A stretch of DNA of 64,000 nucleotides from Prinia subflava (lineage: Eukaryota; Chordata; Aves; Passeriformes; Cisticolidae), in the NCBI RefSeq assembly GCF_021018805.1, contig NC_086254.1:29387300-29451299 (forward strand), read 5' to 3'. Positions 10,501 through 22,446 of the stretch are shown in pieces (position 1 is the stretch's first letter; each line of letters begins with the position of its first letter). The notes under the pieces were generated by a model. The model was not told the DNA's origin and searched no databases. It worked only from the letters and a program-made list of their open reading frames with translations. The position numbers were made by a program, and so were the translations under genes.

Positions 10501-13500
10501 AATACATGAAAGAGGCTACGGTGACAGCTGTAACCCCCGTCCCTGCCCCAGGAGACTGCTGTGCACAGCACGAGATGGAGAGCAGGGAATTACACTCTCC
10601 GTTCCAGAAATCTGCTGAAACATTCATGTGTATTAAAGCCGGAGACGATGTGAATGACTAATCCACTTGCATCCATCTTTCATCAGTGTTCCTCCCAGAG
10701 CTAACCAGGCTGAGGGCTCCCAAAGGTGCCGCAGCCCTGGCCGGCACCGGCCCGCTCGGCAGGGCAGGCGAGGATGGCAGGAGACACGGCTCTGGTACAA
10801 AGGCACAGCGAAGAACACATTGGCTGAGCCGGATCCACTCAAGAGATTAGCACCTGCTGGGAATGGGATTGTTTTCCAAAGGGCATTAAGTGGAATAGTC
10901 CGAGGAAAGACGGTCTCTCTGATGCTTCTCCCCACCGGACAGATGGTGTCTGAGCCCCGCAGCAGAGCAGCCTTTGTGCGAGGGGCGCGCTCTGGGGGCA
11001 GGGAAAGCTCCTGATTTCATGTCCCGGTTATCTGCTGCCCGCGGGGCCAGGAGCAGAGAGCCGTGGCCAGCTTGCTGTGCCGGACAGCACCTCAGCAGGG
11101 CCACCAGCACTCCGGGAACAGAGCTCAATTTTCACCTTGTCATTGCTCTTCCTGGACGTCAGAGCTCCTGTGCAATCGTGCCCTTGTGTAACCGTGGGGA
11201 AACCTGTGCCGGGGAGACGTGCCATGCTCACGTGTGCCCGGCTGCTGAGCCACGTTCCCTCCTGCCAGGGGATGAGTGGGCGATGCTGACAGCCCTTCCT
11301 GGTCCTCATCCGCACCGTGAGCCTCACCAAACCCACCCCACAGGAAATGTTGGTGTTACCACGGCTCAAGGAAGCCAGGCTGGGTGCAGGGATGGTCCCC
11401 AGAGGAGACGGATCCTGGGGAAGAGCTGCCTGGTTCTCCTGCCTCAGCCACTCGTCCACCAGCATCCTGGAGGAGCAACAGCCAAGCTTTACCACTTCCC
11501 ACTTCAGCCCCAGCACCTCACGAGGCTGCTGTAATTCTTACATGCCACTTGAATGAAAAAGGGGAAAGGGTGGAGGTGCAGGAAGAGGAGGAAGATGTGC
11601 TCATTCTGTTTTCACTTCCTGTTAGTTCCATAAAATCTCAAATGATTCAAGCCACAAAGTCCCTTTTAGCAAAATCCTTGCTGACTTGAGGGCAGGAAGC
11701 ACAGTAGGCAGCTGATGCAGCAAACGCGAGAAAGAGCAGTGCAGCATGAGAAGGAGACTTTGTGCTCTGCCCTGGGCTCCTCCATGCATGTTGCTGCATG
11801 AAATAATCACTGGCTGGTGCAGTGGAAGCTTCTAAATGAGGTCAGTTGCTCTATTAAAAGACATTAGCTCTCCAGCAAGTTTAATACACTGGTGAGCAAT
11901 ACAAGCATAGGATGGAGGCACTTGCAGCCCTCCATGATGGTTGATTTACAGGTAGCAACACCTCATTTTCTCCACATGTAAGTCATATGTCACCCAGGGC
12001 CACACACACACCCAGCACCCACATCCCAGCCCAAACCCTGAGCCAGCTCACCACGAGTCATACACAGAGATTAATGCCACGTACTGCCACCAGACCCTGC
12101 ACAATACTAGTAGTGTCCCCATCTTTTTCAGCCTCAATGGTGGCACAAATCAGGGAGATGGCAAGTGGGACAGGTACGGTTAAGAGAAGCAATGCAGACA
12201 GCTGTCCTGCTCCACCTGATCGTGGCACGAGCTGCATTCAAACCAAACAAGCTCCATGCCAGCCTAGATCTCTTCTCAGCTTCACAAAGAGCCTTTCATC
12301 CTCCAGAGAAGAAAACCCTTCCGTGCTCCTTCAGGAAGCACCCAGTTCCAACAGCTCCCTTTCGAGTCCTACCCCAAGAGCCAGGTCACTGCATGGCTCT
12401 GACCATAGGCCCCTTGCACAGTGCCAGTGTGAGCAGCTCCAGGTCCTGCCCCAAAGCCCTGCCTGCTGCCAGCTTGTCACGTTTTGGAGTATTTGATTTC
12501 ACTCCTAAGAGCACCTGTCTGGCAGCGGTAGGAACCAGGTAGGGAGAACCTGCCTGCTCTTTGTTCTTGGCCAGGCAGAGCACAGAGCAGGACACCTGCC
12601 TCAGTTTCCTTCTAAGCTCAGGTGCAGGGCTGTGAGCTGGGGAACTCTGGGTCCATCCTAGATCGGGAATGGTGGCTGAAAGGCTGAGCTCAGCCCTGCT
12701 CCCACTGGAGGCTCCTCATCTCCAGGGCTCATCTCCCCAAGCAGGATACTGATGCCAGGAGCTAGCTACTAATTGGATCTACTTAAATCAGCAGCTACGT
12801 CTGCAGACACAGCTGAAACACAAGCTTGAGCAGGAAGGAGGATAATGCAATAAATTCAAACAGCTCTCCCCAAGGGAATCACACAACCCCCTGAAACTTC
12901 CCTCTTTGCAGATACAGCCCATTACCCTTCCCTGGGCACGCTGTGCCAGTGCAGAGGCAAGCAGCAGTCTAAAAAGTAACCAGCCCAAAGCCCCTGAAAC
13001 ACCAAGCTCCCCCAGCTTCCTGCTCCCAGCAGCAGAGGGAAGGCAGACCAGTTACAGCACAACATTCAAACAGTCCCTGTGGCCACGGGAGCCTCTCTGG
13101 TTAACGCTCCGAATCCCGCTCCTCCCTCCCTCCCTCGCTACCCCGGAGGCAGGCAGCAGCGCTGAGTGCACTGGGTTTCCCATTAAAGAGATCCTGAGAG
13201 ACAGCACTGGGCTGGTACACGTGAGCACGTGTCCGAGAGAAGACACGGGCGGCTGGAGAGATGCTGGCTGCACGGAGCTGCAGCGGGCGTTCCCGCCTGC
13301 AGGCAGTCCTTCCCAGCACTGCTCAGCCCTCCGATTCTTTTTTTGCTACCTAAATTAAACATGAGGATAAAATAAGCAAAATACCTAAAAATAAAAAATA
13401 AACCGAGCATTTCTACAGCACAACTAGGTCACAGCTCCCCAGCATGCGAGTTATGGCAGCTACGGCTCAGCCCCTTGAGCCTCCCGGGTTCAAAACTGAC

Positions 13501-16500
13501 ATCTCTCTTAAAAGGCTGCTCCCGAAACCCACACCTGCTCTCCGGTAAGCCCAGCTGGAGCCATCTGCTAACGGCTCTGCCTCCCAGCAGCCCTCGGCAC
13601 CCTCGTTCCGCTGGGCTGTTCTGCTGTGGCAGAGTAACCCTTCTCTCCCCCTGACCATGATGGGTGCCAGTCCGTGCCCTGAGCCTGCACCACTGCCCCC
13701 CTCCATGGGGGCACTGTGGGAGAAGCTCTCCCACACCTCTGGAATGCATGTTGCCCTAACTTGAGCTCTTGGCATCTCAAGGATGATTAGGAGCAGGACT
13801 TCAGAGAGATCTTGCACCAAGAATCCCTCTGCACATCCTTCCAGGTCAGGAGCAGGGAGGAGGAAGTTTCCCTGTTCAAGGTCAGGGCAGTAAAGCAAGG
13901 AGTGCTCTGGCACTGAGGACTCCCTTTCATGCCCTCCTCTCTAGGCATTAATCTTTAGTGGCTCAGAACAATAGTGTTTAAGGGCAACAAGCCTCCCTTG
14001 CAGAAGGGTGGAGCAGGAGAGCAGAGGGTGGAGAAGAGTGGCTGCTCTCCTGCCACTGCAAGGCAGAGCCACCCACAGTGAATACCTTTGCTCTGAATCA
14101 GCAGGTAGGTCAACATCCCGGCTGCTCTGGGGTCCCCAGAGGGGACAGAATGGCTGCCCCCAGCCCCTTTCTGCTCCCACCTAGAAGCCACCATTAATCC
14201 CTCGCCTCTTGGTTCAGCAGGTCTGCAACACTTCTACAACTGATATCCATCCCTTCCCCCAGCTCCTCCTGGGAATACTCCGGCTTTATAGCTCGTGGGG
14301 AAAGAGCTGCTAGAGAAATACTCCTTGTAATGTCAAGATGGGACTGTGCTTACAGCCGCCAGCTGCTTGGTAAAAACCAAAGGAAACCAAACCTTCTCAG
14401 CTTCAGCTAAGGTCTCAGAGCACCACACCACCATTCAGCTGCATTCAGTGTGTGCTGCAGGCGTGTTGCTGCTCCCAGGGGGAAACCACGTATACAAACC
14501 ATACCGGAGCTCCACGGAAATCAGGCACAGCAGCCCAGACACACACAGTGAGCTGCAGCTTCCACTGGGGAAAAGAGAGCTCCCACCCACCCCTTCGGCT
14601 GTGCTGGGACATCCCACTGCTGCTGAAGCAGGGAGAGACCCCGGGCAGCGCTCCAGGGACCCGGCTCCAGCATCAGACAAGAGCAGGATGAGCAGGCGGA
14701 ATGACATTACTGAGAGCAGCTGTGAACACAGAGCAGCAAGAAACAGTTTGTTAATTATTTCACAGGTCTTTTTTTAAATGACACTCAGCTCTTCGGATTA
14801 AAGAGCCTCAGAGTGCTTTACGAATCAGAGTTGCCAGTGGCTCCCCTGGGAGCAAAGGAAACGCTATCCCTTTCGCTCAAAGACCCTGGGGTTAAGTGGG
14901 CTGCTCTGAGCCACAGCCAGCCAAGGGCAGGAGTTTGGCTTTCCAGGCGCCTGCTGTAATCACAGATCTAAGGAACGTAATCAAACTGCACCACACACCG
15001 AGAGGCAGCAAGGAAAACAGGCAGGGCCCCAAAGAAGGAGAACGAGTAAAGGGGGTAAAGAGTAAAGCTCTGAAATCAGCCTCTGCATTGCTCTTGGTCT
15101 AGCGGCAGGAATGCTGCTGTGGGCCGGGCAGGAAGCTGCAGTGGAAGTCATTCCAATGGCATTTCCTGGAGAGCACTGTAGAAAAGCCTCCCAGGTCGAA
15201 GGCTGGGTGAGGAGCTGCCAGGGATCTGCAGGCTGAGCCCAGATCTCCAGCAGTCAGTGAGGATACAGCTACCTGGGCTGGTTGCTCCAGGCAGGACAGC
15301 CTGAGCCAGGACACTGCTGGCAGCTCCCACAGCCAGGGAGGAATACCCAGGACTGAGAAGGGACATGGGAAACCCCACTGGCAGGAGGACAGTAGTTTTT
15401 TCACCCCATGCAAGTGATGACAATGAGGCCTTCGTCTCAGCTGCAAGGGATCAAGGCTGTAAAATAATTACCAAGGACAAAGTGCAATGCAATAGTACAG
15501 CTGAGCACCAGATACCAGGTTGCTCAAAGCCCCATCCAACCTGACAATGAACATTCCAGGGATGGGGGAGCCACAGCTTCACTGGGCAACCTATGCCAGT
15601 GTCTCATAAATCTCACAGGGCAGGGAACCTTCCTAATATCCAATCTAACTCTACATTCTGTCAGTGGGGAGGAATTCCCCCTTGCCCTGTCACTCCACGC
15701 CCTTGTCCAAAGTCTCCCTCCAGCTCTGCTGGAGCCTCTTCAGGCACTGGCAGGGAGCTCTCTCTTCTCCAGGCTGAACAACCCCAATTCTCTCAGCCTG
15801 AGATGAAGCCATAGGATTCATCTTCAAGACCACAAAGCATGGCCTTGGCTATGCTCAGTCACTTCCACTGAGTCACTTCTGCTGCACGTTGACCACCACG
15901 TGGAATGGATGGCTGTGATCTCAAACAGGATTAGAAGTGCTGGGGATCCCCGAAACCCAGCCTGTAACACTCAGAAGGGCAGAACCCTGGCAAACCACAC
16001 TACCAGGAAATGTGGTAGTGGCAGGGGCAGCTTGTGCAGTACACCTGGGACACAAGGCACAAGGCCAAAAAGCATTTCCAAAGAGCTGAGAATCAAAGTC
16101 TAACTCTCAGCCTGAAACCATTGAGGAGCCTGGAACACAGGACGAAATCCCAGCTGTGTGCTGTCATATGACACAGGCTGAGTCATTTCCTACCATTCAG
16201 AAAAAAAAAATTAAAAGATAAAAATGAGCTTGCTATATTGACATCTTCAAAGGGTTTTCCCCAAAGAGAATCACAAGCTTCTAGTCCACTGCAGGGTGAC
16301 ACAACACATGTCCCAGCACATCAAGTCCTGTGTGCCCTGGGTCAGCTGAGAACCCAGGAAGCACTGAGCTAGAAGTAGTTCATTCTCCATTAGCCCAGTA
16401 CAGTTTGTTTTGGGATTCACGTATCACAGACTGGTGCTAAAGATGCTATTTGCTTTCAGTTCTAGCCTGACAAAGCCCCTTCATGCTGGTCCCCACCATA

Positions 16501-19500
16501 TGCCCCACAAACCTCTTGACTCTATAGCCACAGATCTAACTCCAAGCCCATCCAGAAAACCCTCCTTAAAATCCCACTCTGAATGTGGATTCAGCCTTGA
16601 AAGAAAAGCTGTCATGCACTGGAGGGTCACAGCCAGGCAGGAACTACTGCTCACTTTCCTTTCTCAAACAGATTAAGCACGGTCAGTGCATCTCTGCCTG
16701 CCAGGCTCTCTCCCATTTACCCTATGCTTGCCCCTCCTTCCTTCCCACTCACCAGATTTCTCCCTCCACGACTCCCAGTCCCCACTGGCATCACCATTTC
16801 AACTTCACAGCTAGTGGGACCTGGTCCTGGTCAAAGCAAGTGCCCCAGGAAAGCCTCCTTTTTGGATGTGATGGCTTGCCAAGGCAGCAGCTCTCTTCTG
16901 GCTGGTTATTAAATGTTCCCCTTGGGTTGTTCTTGTTTGTTTGTTTTCCCAGTGCCAGATAGCAGAGTGGAGGGCAAACCAAGGCAGAGCCAGTAAATGT
17001 GACAAAACACTCCTATGTTATATGAAGCAAGATTTACCATTTCCCCTTACCTCAAACTTGGTTTCTCAAGAGAACTACTACAGCCCAGCACACAGCAGCC
17101 TCCAAAGGCACCTGCACTCCATGGTCCTCCTATGCTGCCTTTGTTCCACTGGTGGGGAATGAAACAGAGCTTCCTACACAACTGGGCTGTGCAGCACTTG
17201 TTATGGAGCCATGCTTCTTCCCTCTTTCAGAGGGGCTTTCCAGGAAGAGAAGTGCTGTAGTGCTCCAAAACATACACCACCTGGGCCCTGCCAAGCAGGC
17301 CTGCCAGAACTTGCATCTTTCTCACCAGGACCTGCCTGCTGCACCTCTTGGGAGTGCTTTGTTTGAACGGGACAGGCTCTAACAGCTCCAGTGCACCAAA
17401 CAGACTCCCTGTGCAAACAGGGCGGCAGGAGAGGGATGGCTCCATCACAGCCAGGGCAGGGTGGCACTCCTCTTGCAGGGAGAGCTGGCAGAAGGCCAGC
17501 GGCTTTCTCCCTGCAGCTGGAATCGCGCGAGAGTGAAGGAAAGCAAAGCATCCCCACGCACACCCCACACGTCAGGCACTCGGGAGCTCTTATGGCCTCT
17601 GTCCCTTGGTATGGAGGGGCATGGCTGCCTCCAGGAAGGGACATGATGAAAGCTGGGAGTGGAAGAAAGCTACAGCCAAGATGTCAAACGAGTACTCAGG
17701 GTTTGCAACAGGCTAGCAGCAACAACACTGCCCAGCACTGGTATTTTGATGGCTGGTGGTGTGGATTCCCCACATTCTGTCCTTCACCATCCTGCCTGGC
17801 TTCCATTCAGCTCCCAGCACAGCCCAGGCAGCGGCACAACCTGGGCAGGGAAGTTAAAAGCCCGGTTCAAGGTTAGAACAAGAGAGCAAGGCGGTCCCCT
17901 GAGTGGGAACCGGCGCTTTTCAAAGCGAGAGCTGGTGGGCGGGTCAGATAGAGAGGAGTCCTGACCCTTCCGCAATCTGTTGAACAAATATTTGTTCCAA
18001 ACAATTAATTTAGAGACAGACACAAAAAAATTGAAGAGTCTGAGTTGTGATGGTTGGGGGTGGGGAACAGAGGGAGGAGGTGTTTCATTCCCCTCAAGCA
18101 GGGACCAGTGATTTTCCACCAGTGATTTAATCTAAATCCCCCAGAGAGTTCATTTACAAAAAATCAGATTGCATTATCGCCTAGGTCTCCAGGATACAGC
18201 CCAATCCGTCACTAACAGCAACAGCCACACTAGCTTGGAAACCTCAGTTTGATCACTTAATTCCAAGACTAATCTGTGGCTCTAAAAGCCAAAAGCAGAG
18301 GGAGGGGGAAAGAACCCTGTATTTGGCCAGGGTTATCTGCAGGATGAGAGTGCTAATGGGCCACATACAGCCAGATGAAATGGCCAGCAGATCCTGGGTT
18401 ATTAATCAAAACCAAGCTCCTCTCCTTGCCTGAGCAGCCCCACCCAGGCAGTGCCCCAGGGCGGTTACATTCCTGGAATTCCTTCACCCTTCCTGAACCG
18501 GCTCCCTCTCCTTGGGTGCACCAGCTCCCCTTCTTCTCCAGGGTCCCCAGCACTGCTGGCCAGGCACAGGGAGCTGGGGAGAGCCTCTTCTCTGTCAGGA
18601 GGGTGCAGAGCACAATGCTGGGCTCAAAGGCTTCTGTCCCCTTCCCAAAATGCTGGGCTCTGCCGATGGACTGTGAACTGAAGGGGGCCGAGAGGCCTCA
18701 GCTCTCAGCAAGGAGGCAATTCCCCACTGTTTAGATGCCAATGCCTGACAGCATGAACTCTTTCCAGTGGGAACCGGTAAAGGTTACACCAGCAGGGAAT
18801 CACTAAGATGCAGAAGCCAAATGAAAACTCAGACATCTGTAGGTCATATACCTCCCGCCGGCAGTCCCAGGCTGCACTGCACAGCCGGACCCGGCATTTC
18901 AAGAATGCTTCCTGAAGAAATGCTTATTCATGTTAATACCTCACCACTGAGAGCTCCCAGGGTTTGCTGCTGGGGCAGCTGGGAGCACTGCTCCCTGCCA
19001 AGGGAAAAGCAGCTGCGGGCTTAGCAGCTCCCCAGCACAGAGGTTGCCTCCACCTCGGCCCTAGCTCCCACCACAGCAGCTCACACAGTCACAGAAGCCC
19101 GCCCACCCACCCACCGGGATCTGCTGTGGGATTCACTTCACCATGAGCAAGGCAAGTGCTGTTTCCAGAATGAAGAAGTAGCTGCTACCTTGGCAAACCA
19201 CCAGCCAGCCCACCACTGCCGTGGAGAGGAGGAAGCTCCACTCCCTGCTGTTAATGACACGGGAATATGCCCCAGAGGCAGGGCTCCGCTTGAAGAACAA
19301 GCTTGGATGACATTAGATTTCCAAAGGCTCTTGGAAAAACAGGTCTTTTACATAACATCCAGGGAGCAGGAGAAAAAGCAGGGATGGAGAAAAATATACC
19401 TAAGCACAAACTGTTTGTGTCGACATGGTGGCTGACCCTCTTGGGGACAGTGTGTTAAAAGCACAGAGGGCAAGACCACACACCCCTTTATGCTCCCTGC

Positions 19501-20182
19501 AAGAGGTAGGACAAGCTCTAGCACAAACACTGCAGAGAGCTGTGCTCCGGTTTGACCGGCCCCACTGCCAGCCTGGAGAGAGGGAGGGCACGGGCAGCCA
19601 ACCCCCACCACAGAGAGGTGTTCTTACCCATCCGCCATTCTCCTGGATCCAGGGATCTAAGTGGTCGGTCAAGTACGTGGTCATCCAAGACACGATGCGT
19701 TTCACCAATACCCGCATCTCCTTAACAACGCTCTCCACGCACAAGGCTCCTCCGAAAGAGAAGAAAGCCACGATGCGGCCCCAGTTCACTCCATCGCGGA
19801 ACAGTTCGTTCACTACCTGCTCAAAGCTCTGATACGCTGTGCTGGGGGTGATGTGGAGCTGGGAAGTGAGGTCGCTGAACGCCCGCCGGTACCTCAGCTC
19901 AAACTCATCCCCCGCCTCCCTCAGTGCCTGCCTCACGTCGGCTGCTCGACGGATCTCATGGGCTTCGAGGCTGCTCTGGTGCACGGTGGCTCCATTCACT
20001 ATGTGGCTGGTAGGCGCGTGCCAGGAGGGGCTCCCGTTGAGGACGCCATCCATCTCGTCCTCCTCCCCTGCAAAGTCAGTCCTGTTCTCATCTTCCTCCT
20101 CCAGCTGACTCCAGCTGTATCCTTTCTGTGAGAGCTTGTAGGAAACAAAGTCAATCACTAACTCCCGGTTACTGCTGTACAT
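4508..20182 (-). CDS. BCL2L1: Bcl-2-like protein 1 (Bcl-xL), anti-apoptotic
   Basis: Bcl-xL sits on the outer mitochondrial membrane and holds BAX/BAK and BH3-only proteins inactive. Coding exons are 19628-20182 (185 codons, starting MYSSNREL) and 4508-4645 (45 codons plus TGA), phase 0 at the junction, total 230 residues; chicken and human proteins are about this length. Visible motifs: BH4 at residues 4-24; an acidic flexible loop carrying two Asn-Gly pairs (49-50 and 63-64), the counterparts of the known deamidation sites; BH3 about 82-97 (VRQALREAGDEFELRY); BH1 about 124-145 (NWGRIVAFFSFGG); BH2 about 177-192 (PWIQENGGWERFVDLYG); and a C-terminal anchor (about 206-227) followed by SRK. 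Start: the in-frame ATG directly before YSSNREL is the family start. The two coding exons are 15 kb apart. An internal CAG|GTAGTG donor (Bcl-xS) and an open read-through frame after exon 2 (Bcl-x-beta) are also present. Confidence 0.98.
6588..6857 (+). mobile_element. CR1 LINE 3' fragment
   Basis: The text resembles the 3' tail of avian CR1 elements in sense orientation: 'GATTTAGGCTGGATG', then 'GTTCAAGGAGTGTCTGGAC', 'CTCAGGCACATGGTGGGATT' and finally 'GGACTTGATGATCCTTGTGG' with 'TCTTCCAACTCA'. It is a 5'-truncated, non-coding copy inside the BCL2L1 intron. Confidence 0.85.
9783..9885 (-). mobile_element. CR1 LINE 3' fragment (short, inverted)
   Basis: On + it reads AGAATGGTTAGAGGGGACCC followed by AAAGATCATCTAGTTCAA and CCCCCTTCCACGGGCAG. 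This is the reverse complement of the CR1 terminal segment. Only about 100 bases are recognisable. Confidence 0.7.
15516..15880 (-). mobile_element. CR1 LINE 3' fragment (inverted)
   Basis: On + it contains GGTTGCTCAAAGCCCCATCC, 'CCAGGGATGGGGGAGCCACA', 'CTGGGCAACCTATGCCAGTG', 'AATATCCAATCTAACTC' and 'CTTCTCCAGGCTGAACAACC', in the order expected for an antisense CR1 tail. The copy is diverged and truncated. Confidence 0.85.
17982..17997. promoter_or_regulatory. Perfect 16-bp palindrome with paired forkhead-type cores
   Basis: GAACAAATATTTGTTC is its own reverse complement and contains TATTTGT, which fits the forkhead consensus TRTTTRY, on both strands. It is followed by AACAATTAATTT, a homeodomain-like core. 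It lies in the BCL2L1 long intron about 1.6 kb from the first coding exon. Function is unproven. Confidence 0.35.
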
Positions 20183-20530
20183 TTTCACACCTGGGACGGC
20201 CTCAATGAGTCCATGGTCCGGAGCACAAGCAGATCAACACTTAGCAGGTCCCGACTCCACTCCTCTTCCCGACCGATGGAAACATCTGACCTTAGCACAG
20301 AGGAGGAGAGAGGCACCGAAACGGTTAATGCCACCACAGCTCTTAGATGCACCCGCGCCATTACCACCGATAGCTTATCATTATACTGAGATCACCCCGC
20401 AGCTCTACGCCGAGGCTCAGGGCCACCAGATTGAAGCCGCACGGAGAACCGACCACAACACCCCCTTCCCCGCAAACCCTCGAGCCCCGGGGATCCCCAG
20501 GCTCGCTCCGAGCAGACCCCAGATCTCACC
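20183..20530 (-). other. BCL2L1: BCL2L1 5'UTR with a short first intron (inferred)
   Basis: On - a strong acceptor (CTCTCTCCTCCTCTGTGCTAAG) ends at 20291, so the first coding exon would run 20290-19628 with 108 bases of 5'UTR. A matching donor CCCG|GTGAGA lies at 20530/20529, giving an intron of 239 bases. A second possible first-exon donor, CAG|GTACGG, is at 21108/21107. Alternative non-coding first exons are known for mammalian BCL2L1; here they are inferred from splice motifs only. Confidence 0.55.
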
Positions 20531-22156
20531 GGGTGCGGGCTGCGCCTGGCAGGCCGGCTGCGGGCCGGGGCGGAGGCGGTTCTTGTTCTGCTGAAGCTTC
20601 GGGTCGGCCCGGACCGCGACAGCACCGCCCCCGCCTCGCCCCGCCCGTTAAAGGGCCCGGCGCCCCCGCCCCCTCCGCCGGCGTTACCCAACGGCTGCAG
20701 CGACGGCAGCGGGCGGGCAGCGCTACCCAAGGATCACGGCAGCCCCAAGAGGGCCCGGTTTGACGGTAACCGCAGCCCCCGCCGCTCCGAAGCCTCTCAC
20801 TCCCCGCAGGCGGAGAAGATAACCCGCTCAAAACCGGCGAGCGCTCGCCACCGGGGGTGCCGCCACACGGCCCTGCGTCCTTACGGGAGCGATTCCAGTC
20901 CCGGTTAGCGGCGCGCTGCCGCTGGCGCCGGGACGGTGACACGCCGGGCTGCGGCAGGCGGGAGCGCCGCAGGGGGTAGCCGGTCCTCCCGGCCACCGGG
21001 CTGCTCCTCCACCGCCGGACCGCTTCCCCCAGACCCCCGAGCCACCCCCTCCCCAGTCACCGGATCGCCCCCCCCAGGTCCCCGGACGGCCCCACCGGTC
21101 GCCGTACCTGGGGGGCGGGGCCGCGTACGAAGGCCGACACGGCGCCCGCGCGTGCGATACGCCAGCCAATCAGCGGCCAGGAGAGCAACGAGGGGCGGGG
21201 GCCCGGCAGCGCCCTCTCCCTTTGGCTGAGCCCCGCGTCACTCAAGGTTTACCCTACCCCGCCCCTCACCTCACCGCCGGACAGAGGGTCCGTGTCCTTC
21301 CCGGCTCTGCCGCGCGGGCCCGGCTGCCAGCGACGCCAGAGGTCGCCGGGAGCCCCGCCGGGCCTCGGCCCGGTCAGCAGTCCCGGGACTCCTTCCACAT
21401 CGCCCGCCGAGCGGCCGGGGGGGTGCGGTAGGGTGGGAGGGGGCAGCAGCTGGGCGGTGCGCGTGCGCACGGCGCCTCGAGGCTGGGCGAGGAGCGTCGG
21501 TTGGACGGCGCGAGGGCACAATGCGCACGCGCCGTGCCGGCTGTGCCGGTGCGCAGGCGCGAAGATGCCGGGCGGAGAGTGGAGCTCTGGCGCCCCCTGG
21601 CGGTGGCGGCGGAGTCAGCTCTGGTCTTCGCTCTCGCCGCGCCCTGTGGGCACGGCCCTGTCGCTGACAAGGTCGCCGTCTCCTCACACGTTAGTCCGGG
21701 ACTAACATGGGGTGTTTTGTGTCTCCACAGTCCTAGGGGAGCCCCTGGCGGGGCCATGAGGGGAGGTTTATGCGGACAGTGCCGGACCAGTGAAAGCGAC
21801 TGTGGCAGACAGAGCCTGCCACGCCGTTAACAGCTGGCTACCCACCCCTCTCTAAGGCCACGGGGAAAATGATGCAGTATTTGGGGTCGATAACGCCACT
21901 GTGCAAAGGGCACTTTCTCCTCACAGCATTAAGAAACCTGACTGGGCTTACCAGGCGGCGGAAGCCGCCTCTTCCGGCCCCAGCAGTTAGAAGAGTTGGT
22001 CTGGAAGTCGGGCAGCGGGCACTGATACAGCCGCAATTCTAAAGGCCGGCTCCGGTAGGCTCTTGCTCGGCCCCGCGGCTGACACTGGCACCGAGGACCC
22101 TCCCACCATCCACTGATAGGCTCTCCAGAACGACACTCAAAGCACCGCCCTTTCTG

Positions 22157-22391
22157 ATTGGTCTACTATGTCCCGCAGTGCGTTATGTGAATTGTGGTTC
22201 GGTTCTCGCCCACTTACTGTGGCGCTGTGCAAGCCTGTACTACGTTTCCCGTCAGGCATTGCAGGGAGAGCGCAACTGCGTTCTTTGGCGTCTGCTTATC
22301 CGGGTCCTCAAGCAGTCCAGCCAATCAGCGCGCGTCAAGGGCGTGCGCCAGGCTCTGATTGGTGCGTTTGGACAGCCGAGCCCTGTTTGAA
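22157..22391 (+). promoter_or_regulatory. TPX2: TPX2 proximal promoter: CCAAT boxes plus CHR element
   Basis: CCAAT occurs at 22321-22325 and inverted (ATTGG) at 22358-22362 and 22157-22161. TTTGAA, the cell-cycle genes homology region (CHR) core, is at 22386-22391, just before the proposed first exon. NF-Y sites a few turns upstream of a CHR are the standard architecture of G2/M genes repressed by DREAM in G1, the group to which mammalian TPX2 belongs. The assignment is by motif and position only. Confidence 0.6.
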
Positions 22392-22394
22392 ATC

Positions 22395-22446
22395 CGTTAA
22401 CGGCGGGGGCGGAGGCGCCGCGCGGAGTGGCGGCGGCGCTGCTGAG
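22395..22446 (+). other. TPX2: TPX2 non-coding first exon (inferred)
   Basis: A GC-rich segment ends in a good donor GCTGAG|GTGAGT at 22446/22447. It begins just downstream of the CHR motif. Its start is uncertain by tens of bases. It would splice to the exon carrying the ATG near 27268. Confidence 0.5.

Larger units (their letters stand above)
4646..19627 (-). other. BCL2L1: BCL2L1 long intron (about 15 kb)
   Basis: Donor TGG|GTAAGA at 19627 and acceptor TTTCCACAG at 4646 define this intron. It holds no further exon I can support on either strand; the many short open frames lack domain similarity. It contains CR1 fragments near 6590-6857, 9783-9885 and 15516-15880, plus an inverted-repeat FOX-type site at 17982-17997. 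The stretches between these show nothing I can name. Confidence 0.85.
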
